From: Microcystis elabens FACHB-917
GTDB lineage: Bacteria > Cyanobacteriota > Cyanobacteriia > PCC-6307 > Cyanobiaceae
Direction of reading: 5' to 3'
DNA length: 64,000 nt
NCBI RefSeq assembly: GCF_014698445.1
Contig: NZ_JACJSZ010000006.1
Coordinates: 57,133-121,132, forward strand
Under the pieces are notes generated by a model. That model saw only the letters and a program-made list of their open reading frames with translations, made no database searches and was not told the origin of the DNA. Positions 46,149 through 52,956 of the stretch are shown here, in pieces; positions within the stretch are counted from its first letter, which is position 1, and each line of letters starts with the position of its first letter. The translations under genes and the position numbers were made by a program.

Positions 46149-48023
46149 ATGCCCCCCCGCACCGACCTCACCGACGCCCTGCTGGCCCTGATCCCTGAAG
46201 ACGGCAGCCGCCTGAGCAACGACCAGCTGCGGGCGGCTCTGGCGGCTGAAGCCGACGAACCCTTCAGCGACGCTGAGTTCGAGACCGCCAAGGACCATGT
46301 AGTGGCCATGGGCGCCGCCGAGAAAGCCCGCGGCCCCGGCGGTGGACTTAAGTCGCCAGGCGTGAGCCCACCCGCGAGGCCAGCAGCCCCATCGGGCAAC
46401 GGCCGCAGCCGCCGCAGCGGCAATGGCGCAGGCCCCGCCACGGCCCAGCCCACCATCGCCCCCGGCACCACCGCCGTCTCGGTGCTCACCGGCGAGCTGC
46501 GCAACCAGATCGACCGGATCTGGGATGCCTTCTGGAGCGGCGGCATCGCCAACCCTCTGGAGGTGCTGGAGCAGCTCACCTACCTGCTGTTCATCCGGCG
46601 GCTGGATGAGCTCGAAACCCTGGAGGAACGCCGCAGCCAGCGCTCCGGCCAGCCGATGCGCCGCCGCATCTTCCCTGAGGGTGCCGATGAGCAGGGCCGC
46701 CCCTGGAGCGAGCTGCGCTGGAGCCGCTTCAAGGAACTGGGCGAGGCCGCCTCGATGTTCAAGCTGGTGGGCGAGCGGGTGTTTCCCTTCCTGCGCGAGC
46801 TGGGCGGTGAGGAATCGGCCTACGCCACCCACATGCGGGATGCCCGCTTCACGATCCCCACCCCGGCGCTGCTGGAGAAGGTGGTGGATCTGCTCGATGC
46901 GGTGCCGATGGCCGACCGCGACACCAAGGGCGACATCTACGAGTACATGCTCGGCAAGCTGGCCACCGCCGGCACCAACGGCCAGTTCCGCACGCCGCGC
47001 CACATCATCGAGCTGATGGTGGCAATGACCGAGCCCACCCCACGCGATGTGATGGTTGATCCAGCCTGCGGCACCTGTGGCTTCCCGGTGGCCGTGGGCG
47101 AATACCTGCGCGAGCACCACCCCGAAATCCTCAGCGATCCGGAGCTGCGCGAGCACTTCAACCATGGCCTGTTCCATGGCTTTGATTTCGACACCACGAT
47201 GCTGCGCATCGGTGCGATGAACATGCTCCTGCACGGGGTGGAGAACCCCGATGTGAGCTACCGCGATTCGCTCTCAGAAGACGGTGCTGTTGAAGAAGAC
47301 AAGTACTCCTTAATACTGGCCAATCCGCCCTTCGCCGGATCCCTGGATTACGAGAGCACCAGCGGCACGCTGCAGCGGGTGGTGAAGACCAGGAAAACCG
47401 AGCTGCTGTTCATGGCGTTGTTCCTGCAGCTGCTCAAACCCGGCGGCCGGGCGGCGGTGATCGTGCCCGATGGCGTGCTGTTCGGCTCCAGCAAGGCCCA
47501 CAGGTCACTGAGGCAGCAACTCGTAGAAGAGCATTTTCTTGAGGGCGTGGTGTCGCTGCCGAGCGGTGTGTTCCGCCCCTATGCCGGCGTGAGCACCGCG
47601 ATCCTGTTCTTCACCAAAACCGGCCGTGGCGGCACAGACCACGTCTGGTTTTATGACATGACGGCCGACGGCTGGAGCCTCGACGACAAGCGCAATCCGC
47701 TGTTGCCGCTGGAGAAACTCGGGCCCGCTCCCAAAGAAGCCCTTACCGAAGGGGAACAGGAGAAGAACAACCTGCCGGATTGCCTGAGCCGCTGGAAACA
47801 CCGCAAGGATTCCGAGCGGGAGCGAGAACGCACCGCCCAGAGCTTCTGCGTGCCAAAGGCCGAGATCGCCGCCGAGGGCTACGACCTCAGCCTCAATCGC
47901 TACAAGGAGCTGGTGCACGACGAGGTGGAGCACCGCCCACCGCTGGAGATCCTGGCGGAACTGCGGGCGATCGAGCAGGAGATCCTGCAGGGGATCGAGG
48001 AGCTGGAGGGGATGTTGCGATGA
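46149..48023 (+). CDS. hsdM: type I restriction-modification methyltransferase subunit
   Basis: A 624-residue protein. Residues 1-60 form a small winged-helix-like region (LIPEDGSRLSNDQLRAALAAEADEPFSDAEFE), followed by a low-complexity linker. The M.HsdM N-terminal helical domain follows (LRNQIDRIWDAFWSGGIANP, LTYLLFIRRLDELE). The SAM domain has MVDPACGTCGFPVAVGEYL (motif I; the usual GTGGF reads GTCGF) and YSLILANPPFAGSLD (motif IV). The last 35 residues (PPLEILAELRAIEQEILQGI onward) are the segment repeated later in the island. Methylates adenine together with HsdS. Confidence 0.95.
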   Translation: MPPRTDLTDALLALIPEDGSRLSNDQLRAALAAEADEPFSDAEFETAKDHVVAMGAAEKARGPGGGLKSPGVSPPARPAAPSGNGRSRRSGNGAGPATAQPTIAPGTTAVSVLTGELRNQIDRIWDAFWSGGIANPLEVLEQLTYLLFIRRLDELETLEERRSQRSGQPMRRRIFPEGADEQGRPWSELRWSRFKELGEAASMFKLVGERVFPFLRELGGEESAYATHMRDARFTIPTPALLEKVVDLLDAVPMADRDTKGDIYEYMLGKLATAGTNGQFRTPRHIIELMVAMTEPTPRDVMVDPACGTCGFPVAVGEYLREHHPEILSDPELREHFNHGLFHGFDFDTTMLRIGAMNMLLHGVENPDVSYRDSLSEDGAVEEDKYSLILANPPFAGSLDYESTSGTLQRVVKTRKTELLFMALFLQLLKPGGRAAVIVPDGVLFGSSKAHRSLRQQLVEEHFLEGVVSLPSGVFRPYAGVSTAILFFTKTGRGGTDHVWFYDMTADGWSLDDKRNPLLPLEKLGPAPKEALTEGEQEKNNLPDCLSRWKHRKDSERERERTAQSFCVPKAEIAAEGYDLSLNRYKELVHDEVEHRPPLEILAELRAIEQEILQGIEELEGMLR

Positions 48024-48024
48024 G
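47916..48024 (+). repeat. hsdM 3'-end, copy 1 (genuine)
   Basis: Encodes DEVEHRPPLEILAELRAIEQ and the rest of the HsdM C-terminus, ending in GATGTTGCGATGAG. Near-identical copies recur at 50912-51000 and 51686-51794, and a reduced one at 49405-49440. Confidence 0.9.
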
Positions 48025-48061
48025 CGGCGCTAGCATTCCGCTAGCAATCGGTGTTGGGGCG

Positions 48062-48322
48062 ATGAACACCCTGGTGCTCCGGCAGGTGCCGGATGTGCTT
48101 TACCGCCGCCTCAAGGCGGTAGCAGCGGCGCACCGGCGCTCGATGAATCAGGAGGCGATCCTCGCTCTGGAGGCGGGGCTGCCTGAGTCGCCGATTCCAA
48201 AGCGGCCCACGCTGGAGGAGAGCACGCGCTGGCTGGAGCAGCGGGTGTGGACCCTGCCGGTCCTGGATGACCGCAGCGCCGAGGAGATCCTGGGGTATGG
48301 CAATGACGGTCTCTGCGGCTGA
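48062..48322 (+). CDS. ribbon-helix-helix antitoxin, FitA/VapB-like
   Basis: An 86-residue protein: MNTLVLRQVPDVLYRRLKAVAAAHRRSMNQEAILALEAGL is a ribbon-helix-helix DNA-binding domain (FitA-type; positions 1-40), and the tail WLEQRVWTLPVLDDRSAEEIL would wrap the toxin. An ATG at 48020 overlapping the hsdM stop is in frame and would add 14 residues. It overlaps the PIN toxin gene. Confidence 0.8.
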   Translation: MNTLVLRQVPDVLYRRLKAVAAAHRRSMNQEAILALEAGLPESPIPKRPTLEESTRWLEQRVWTLPVLDDRSAEEILGYGNDGLCG

Positions 48323-48731
48323 AGGCAGCCTGGTGATCGACCTCGCCGTCGACACCAGCGCCGTCATGGCGGTACTCCTGCGGGAGCCCGTCGCAGAAGC
48401 CTTGCTGGAGAGGCTCTGCCGGGCCGTGCAGCCGGCGGTGGCTGCCCCCACGCGCACGGAGATCCTGCTGGTGGCGCTGGTGAAGCTGGGAGAGATCGGC
48501 CAGGAGCGTGCCCGCGAGTTTCTCGATCAGCAGGCCTTTCTCACGGTGGCCTGGGATGGGGAACTGGCCGATCAGGCCGCTGATGCCTTTGCACGCTTCG
48601 GCAAGGGGCGCCATGCCAGTGGCCTGAACTTCGGCGACTGCTTCTCCTATGCCCTGGCGGAGCGCTTGAAGGTGCCGCTGCTGTTTGTGGGCAACGATTT
48701 CAGCCGCACCGAGCTGGAGGCTGCGCTGTGA
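48297..48731 (+). CDS. PIN-domain toxin, FitB/VapC-like
   Basis: A 144-residue PIN RNase: LAVDTSAVMAVLL (first Asp), TRTEILLVALVKLG (Glu), GLNFGDCFSYALAERLKVPLLFVGNDF (two more Asp). The metal-binding acidic quartet is complete, so it should be active. A second ATG at 48303 is possible. It is paired with the preceding antitoxin. Confidence 0.85.
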   Translation: MAMTVSAAEGSLVIDLAVDTSAVMAVLLREPVAEALLERLCRAVQPAVAAPTRTEILLVALVKLGEIGQERAREFLDQQAFLTVAWDGELADQAADAFARFGKGRHASGLNFGDCFSYALAERLKVPLLFVGNDFSRTELEAAL

Positions 48732-48739
48732 ACCGGGGC

Positions 48740-49069
48740 TCAGCGGGCCAGGCCCAGAAACACCAGCAACGAGCGGTTGAGCCGCAGCAGGTCGTCATCC
48801 GCAAGGCAGCCGATGCACTGGCCCAGGCGACTTCTGGACACAGTGGTGACCTTGTCGACCATCAGGCGGCTGACGGCTCGCAGACCGTTCTCCGTTGTGG
48901 GCTCGACGGGGACGCGAAAGACCGGCAGATCAGACGGGTCGGTCGTGATCAGACACACCGTCACCGAATCCCGGGCGGTGAAAGCGTCGTCCTGAACGAT
49001 CACCACAGGGCGGGGCTTGCTGGCAGTGCCGGAGCCGCCGGCCATGGTCCAGATCTCACCGCGCTTCAC
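48740..49069 (-). CDS. MazF/PemK-like endoribonuclease toxin, copy 1
   Basis: A 109-residue protein: MKRGEIWTMAGG, KPRPVVIVQDD, VTVCLITTDP, NGLRAVSRLMVDKVTTVSRSRLG. These are the standard MazF/PemK strands. Its ATG overlaps the stop of the antitoxin gene upstream. Oriented against the restriction operon. A diverged second copy lies at 51017-51346. Confidence 0.85.
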   Translation of the reverse strand: MKRGEIWTMAGGSGTASKPRPVVIVQDDAFTARDSVTVCLITTDPSDLPVFRVPVEPTTENGLRAVSRLMVDKVTTVSRSRLGQCIGCLADDDLLRLNRSLLVFLGLAR

Positions 49070-49344
49070 TGGCTGTATTCGTCGTCAGGCCACTCGACCA
49101 GCGAGTCGATGAAGGCCTGGATTTCGGTTTCCTCCTCGCTGGCATTGGCCAGCAGACACTGCCGCCGCGCTTCGGCGGCGAACTCAGGTGAGTGCACATC
49201 CGGCACCCAGATCTGGATCGGCCGCATCCCCTGGGCCCGTAACCGCTGGCGGTGCTCCCGCACTTTGCGGCGATTGGCCGCACGTCGCGCCTCCCGGGCT
49301 GTGGCCTCTGAAGAACCGAGCTCAGGGGCGGCCTCAGGTCCCAT
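49066..49344 (-). CDS. antitoxin partner of MazF copy 1
   Basis: A 92-residue basic-then-acidic protein: ARRAANRRKVREHRQRLRAQGMRPIQIWVPD (DNA-binding half, similar to antitoxin MazE-like proteins beginning with RxxLRxxGxRPIQIWV), then an acidic toxin-binding tail EETEIQAFIDSLVEWPDDEY. Upstream and overlapping with the toxin gene. The start is ATG at MGPEAAPEL. Confidence 0.82.
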   Translation of the reverse strand: MGPEAAPELGSSEATAREARRAANRRKVREHRQRLRAQGMRPIQIWVPDVHSPEFAAEARRQCLLANASEEETEIQAFIDSLVEWPDDEYSQ

Positions 49345-49404
49345 GGCAGCTCCCGCAACGGTTACATGTCACCCTAGCCGGAGCCAGCGGTGCTGGCCAG
49401 GGCT

Positions 49405-49440
49405 GGTGCACAAAGCGCCGGAGGGGATGCTGCGGTGACC
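49405..49440 (+). repeat. degenerate hsdM 3'-end copy before the AlbA_2 gene
   Basis: GCTGGTGCAC and GGAGGGGATGCTGCG match the two ends of the repeated hsdM tail, with the middle deleted. The final GTGA provides the start of the next gene, in the same way the intact copies provide ATGA. Confidence 0.55.
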
Positions 49441-50865
49441 CTGGCCGAGCTTGAGGCGCTGATCTCCACCGGTGAATCCGAGCAGCTGGAGTTCAAGCGC
49501 TCCACCGGCCAGCTGCGCTCCGGCTGCGACACGCTCTGCGGCTTTCTCAATGGACAGGGCGGCACGGTGCTGTTCGGAGTGAGTGACAGCGGCCGGATCG
49601 TGGGGCAACACTGCAGTGATGCCAGCCGTCGCGAATTGGCGGAGGCCCTGCGGCGGATCGAACCTTCCGCTCAGGCCACGATCGACGAAGTGCCCCTGCC
49701 TGGCGATCCCGAGAAGCGGGTGATTGCTGTGCGGGTGCCACCTGGGCAGGGACTGAGGCCCTTCTTTCACGACGGCCGCGCCTTCCAGCGGATCGCCAGC
49801 AGCACCGGGCGGATGCCCCAGCCGGTGCTGGAGGGGCTGCTACTGGAGCGCAGTCACCCGATCCGGCGCTGGGAAACCCAGAAGGCGGTGGGCGTCACAG
49901 CCGCTGATCTGGACCAGGAGGAACTGTTGCGTACGTTGCGCGTGGGCGTCCAGGCGGGGCGGTTGCCGGAGGCGGCGCTCAGTGATCAGGCCGGTGCCCT
50001 GGAGCGGCTGCAGCTGTTGCGCGATGGCGAGCTCACCCTGGCGGCCCAGGTGCTGTTCGGCCAAGGCGTGGCGATATTGCCCCAGTGCCAGCTGCGGCTG
50101 GCCCGCTTCCGCGGCACTGACAAGCGGGAGTTCCTGGATCAACGTCAACTGAACGGCCATGCCTTCCAGCTGCTGGAGGAGGCGATCCTGTTCTGTCAGC
50201 GCCACCTCGCCACAGCGGCGCGCATTCCCCGGGATCGGCTGGAGCGCGAAGAGCAGCTGGCGATTCCGTTGCCGGCCTTGCGCGAAGCGCTGGTGAATGC
50301 CCTCTGCCATCGCGACTACAGCCAGCAGGGAGCGGCGATCAGCCTGGCGATCTTCGACGACCGGCTGGAGCTCTGGAGTGAAGGCGGCCTGCCCTTCGGC
50401 CTGGAACCCGAGGCGTTGAAGCGGGAGCATGCCTCACGGCCGCGCAACCTGCTGATCGCCGATGTGTTCTTCCGCCGGGGCCTGATCGAGCGCTGGGGTC
50501 GCGGCACCCAGGTGATCGTGGAGGAATGCGAGCGGGCCGGCTGCACGGAACCCAGCTACCGGTTGAGTGGTGGCTGCTTTGTGGTGACCTTCCCGCTTGA
50601 GTCAGGGGCAGAGTCAAGGGCAGAGTCAGGGGCAGAGTCAGGGGCAGAGTCGCTCAGGGTGCTCCAGGCCCTGGAGGCAGGCCCGCTGAGCAAGGCAGAA
50701 ATCGCCTCAACCTTGGGCCGCGACAGTGTGACGGGTGCCTTGAACCGCACCATCCGTGGCCTGTTGGCGGAAGGTCGCATCGCCCTCACGATTCCGGACA
50801 AACCGAACAGCCGGCTGCAGAAGTATCGGCTGGTCAACGGCGCCACAAAGGAGCCGAGTTCATGA
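49435..50865 (+). CDS. AlbA_2 (Schlafen-like) / HATPase_c_4 protein
   Basis: A 476-residue protein from GTG preceded by GAGGGG. The AlbA_2 domain (about 1-130) has LISTGESEQLEFKRSTGQLRSGCDTLCGF and GGTVLFGVSDSGRIVGQ. The ATPase-like C-terminal part has LREALVNALCHRDYSQQGAAISLAIFDDRLELWSEGGLPFG (given in outline), and a winged helix closes it (LSKAEIASTLGRDSVTGALNRTIRGLLAEGRI). A run of GAES/RAES links them. Such proteins are common in defence islands; their activity is unsettled. A GTG at 49390 is an alternative start. Confidence 0.83.
   Translation: MTLAELEALISTGESEQLEFKRSTGQLRSGCDTLCGFLNGQGGTVLFGVSDSGRIVGQHCSDASRRELAEALRRIEPSAQATIDEVPLPGDPEKRVIAVRVPPGQGLRPFFHDGRAFQRIASSTGRMPQPVLEGLLLERSHPIRRWETQKAVGVTAADLDQEELLRTLRVGVQAGRLPEAALSDQAGALERLQLLRDGELTLAAQVLFGQGVAILPQCQLRLARFRGTDKREFLDQRQLNGHAFQLLEEAILFCQRHLATAARIPRDRLEREEQLAIPLPALREALVNALCHRDYSQQGAAISLAIFDDRLELWSEGGLPFGLEPEALKREHASRPRNLLIADVFFRRGLIERWGRGTQVIVEECERAGCTEPSYRLSGGCFVVTFPLESGAESRAESGAESGAESLRVLQALEAGPLSKAEIASTLGRDSVTGALNRTIRGLLAEGRIALTIPDKPNSRLQKYRLVNGATKEPSS
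50599..50653 (+). repeat. 12-bp tandem repeat inside the AlbA_2 gene
   Basis: About four units of GAGTCAGGGGCA-type 12-mers encode GAES/RAES. Being a multiple of 3, copy-number change would only alter linker length between the ATPase-like part and the winged helix. Confidence 0.8.
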
Positions 50866-50999
50866 CCACTTGTATGGGACAAACACGCATGAAGATGACG
50901 ATGGAGAACAACCCACCTCTGGAGATCCTGGCGGAACTGCGGACGATCGAGCAGGAGATCCTGCAGGGGATCGAGGAGCTGGAGGGGATGCTGCGATGA
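50862..50999 (+). CDS. 45-residue ORF made of an hsdM C-terminal copy
   Basis: ATG overlaps the AlbA_2 stop (ATGA). The product starts MTTCMGQTRMKMTMENN and continues with PPLEILAELRTIEQEILQGI and the rest of the HsdM tail, ending MLR. The repeat copy itself spans about 50912-51000 and differs from the genuine hsdM end at about three bases. Whether it is translated is unknown; it may be a recombination scar. Confidence 0.5.
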   Translation: MTTCMGQTRMKMTMENNPPLEILAELRTIEQEILQGIEELEGMLR

Positions 51000-51016
51000 G
51001 GGGCACGCAAGCGCGA

Positions 51017-51346
51017 TCAGCGGGCCAGGCCCAGAAACACCAGCAACGAGCGGTTGAGGCGCAGCAGGTCAGCGTCGGACAGCTGGCCGATCTTTTGACC
51101 AAGCCTGCTCTTGGGCACGGTCGTCAGCTTGTCCGCCATCAGGCGGCTGGTGTTGCGGAGACCGTTCGCCGGCGTCGGTTCCACCTGGATGCGGAGGATA
51201 GGGGCGTCGATCGGCTCACTGGTCAGAGGACAAACCGCAATCGAGAGCGTTTCCGCGAAGCCGTCCTCCTGAACGATCACCGCTGGACGGGGCTTCCTCG
51301 CGTAGCCAGGGCCGCCGGCCATGGTCCTGGTCTCACCTCGCTTCAC
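51017..51346 (-). CDS. MazF/PemK-like toxin, copy 2
   Basis: A 109-residue paralogue of the toxin at 48740-49069: KPRPAVIVQEDGF, NGLRNTSRLMADKLTTVPKSRLGQ, and an identical C-terminus LLRLNRSLLVFLGLAR. The N-terminus reads MKRGETRTMAGG, so the usual KRGEIW Trp is lost; activity may be altered. The middle has diverged clearly from copy 1 while the ends are conserved. Confidence 0.83.
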   Translation of the reverse strand: MKRGETRTMAGGPGYARKPRPAVIVQEDGFAETLSIAVCPLTSEPIDAPILRIQVEPTPANGLRNTSRLMADKLTTVPKSRLGQKIGQLSDADLLRLNRSLLVFLGLAR

Positions 51347-51621
51347 TGGCTGTACTCGTCATCCGGCCACTCGTACACCGAATCAATGAAGGCCTGGATC
51401 TCGGCCTCCTCAGGGCTCTGGGCCACCAACAGCGACTGGCGTCGCGCCTCGGCCTCAAACCCAGGCGCGTGCACATCCGGCACCCAGATCTGGATCGGCC
51501 GCATCCCCATGGCACGCAGCCGCTGGCGATGCTCCCGCACTTTGCGGCGATTGGCCGCACGTCGCGCCTCCTGGGCTGTGGCCTCTGAGCGACCCAGCTC
51601 CGGGGAGGCATCAGGTCCCAT
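51343..51621 (-). CDS. antitoxin partner of MazF copy 2
   Basis: A 92-residue protein nearly the same as the antitoxin at 49066-49344 through the DNA-binding part (ANRRKVREHRQRLRAMGMRP) and the end (WPDDEYSQ). Differences concentrate at VHAPGFEAEARRQSLLVAQSPEEA, where contacts with the diverged toxin are likely. The upstream leader ending CTAGCCGGAGC is also shared with copy 1. Confidence 0.82.
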   Translation of the reverse strand: MGPDASPELGRSEATAQEARRAANRRKVREHRQRLRAMGMRPIQIWVPDVHAPGFEAEARRQSLLVAQSPEEAEIQAFIDSVYEWPDDEYSQ

Positions 51622-51685
51622 GGCAGCCCCCGCAACGGTTACATGTCACCCTAGCCGGAGCTTGCGCTGCTGGCCTGGGCTGATC

Positions 51686-51794
51686 CACGACGAGGTGGAG
51701 CACCGCCCACCGCTGGAGATCCTGGCGGAACTGCGGACGATCGAGCAGGAGATCCTGCAGGGGATTGAGGCGCTGGAGGGGATGCTGCGATGAG
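51686..51794 (+). repeat. hsdM 3'-end, copy 3, abutting hsdS
   Basis: Repeats the hsdM tail from CACGACGAGGTGGAG to GATGCTGCGATGAG with about four differences over about 108 bp. Its TGA overlaps the hsdS ATG (ATGA), recreating what must have been the original hsdM-hsdS junction. A GTG at 51695 could start a 32-codon peptide. Confidence 0.85.
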
Positions 51795-52956
51795 GTGGCC
51801 TAAGGCATGTCTTGGAGATGTGGCGCAGGTTGTCTCTGGGGCCACGCCCAAGTCTTCTGTTGATCATTATTGGGATGGAGACATTCCCTGGATAACACCT
51901 GCAGACCTAAGTAATCTTGCAGGCAAAGAAGTCTCGGTGACGTCTCGCCGAATCACAGCAGCCGGCCTTTCGAGCTGTTCTGCAAGACTTCTCCCAGCCA
52001 GGAGCGTACTCTTCAGCTCGAGAGCGCCCATCGGTCACGTAGCTATCAATACAGTCCCGATGGCTACTAACCAAGGGTTCAAGAGCTTTGTGCCAGACCA
52101 CGAGATTCTTTCCCCAGACTTTCTCTACTGGTGGCTGAAGTCAAATAAGTCATATCTCCAGAGCCTTGGAAGGGGGGCCACATTCAAGGAGGTGTCGAAG
52201 GAGATTGTCGAATCCATTGAGATCCCGCTCCCCCCACTGGAGGAGCAGCGGCGCATCGCGGCGATTCTGGATAAGGCTCAAGTTATGTCATATAAGTCTC
52301 GACTCTCAGGCGAGCTAGCTTCATCACTGATTGAATCTGAGATGATTCAGCGCTTTGGTCGTCCAGGAGAAAATCAGGCGCATTCAAGGCTTTTGTCTCT
52401 TGTTGAAGCCGGCGTGTCAGTCATTGACTGTCCGCACTCAACTCCTAAGTGGACAGAAGAGGGAAGAGTCTGCTTGCGCACTTCGAATCTTGGGAAAGGT
52501 GACTGGATCTGGCATGATACTAGGCGCATATCTGATGATGATTTTCAGGAAAGATCTCGTAGAGCTCCCTTGGAGCCTGGAGACATCGTCCTTAGCCGCG
52601 AAGGCACGGTAGGCATTGCAGCAATAGTCACCTCCGACATGGATGTCTGCATGGGGCAGCGACTTGTACAGCTAAAGCTTGATGCGAGGCATCTCACACC
52701 CGAATATCTACTGGCACAACTTCTTTACCTTCTAAAGCCAGAGCGGATTTCCCATGCAATGACAGGCTCAACCTCTAAGCATATAAATGTCAAAGATCTG
52801 AGAGAACTGAAGATCAGCTGTCCGCCGATCGAAGAACAATCCGCTTTTGACAACTTCTGCAAGCAGACCAAAAAGATGAGGGCGAGAATTGCCTTGCTTG
52901 AAAAGAATTCAAAAATCCTAAGTCGTTCCATCCACGCAGCGTCATTCTGCTCATGA
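51790..52956 (+). CDS. hsdS: type I restriction specificity subunit
   Basis: A 388-residue protein with two target-recognition domains. TRD1 (LGDVAQVVSGATPKSSVDHYWDGDIPWITP...) is followed by the conserved region IEIPLPPLEEQRRIAAILDKAQ. TRD2 (about 195-350: CPHSTPKWTEEGRVCLRTSNL, LEPGDIVLSREGTVGIAAIV) ends with LRELKISCPPIEEQSAF. GC content is visibly lower than in hsdM and hsdR, as expected for a frequently exchanged specificity gene. It determines the DNA sequence recognised by the complex. Confidence 0.93.
   Translation: MRWPKACLGDVAQVVSGATPKSSVDHYWDGDIPWITPADLSNLAGKEVSVTSRRITAAGLSSCSARLLPARSVLFSSRAPIGHVAINTVPMATNQGFKSFVPDHEILSPDFLYWWLKSNKSYLQSLGRGATFKEVSKEIVESIEIPLPPLEEQRRIAAILDKAQVMSYKSRLSGELASSLIESEMIQRFGRPGENQAHSRLLSLVEAGVSVIDCPHSTPKWTEEGRVCLRTSNLGKGDWIWHDTRRISDDDFQERSRRAPLEPGDIVLSREGTVGIAAIVTSDMDVCMGQRLVQLKLDARHLTPEYLLAQLLYLLKPERISHAMTGSTSKHINVKDLRELKISCPPIEEQSAFDNFCKQTKKMRARIALLEKNSKILSRSIHAASFCS

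Noticed and set aside
50756..51793. A 345-codon plus-strand frame spanning the second MazEF locus
   Set aside because: Mostly antisense to the MazEF-2 genes; only its last 35 codons, the hsdM tail copy, are meaningful.
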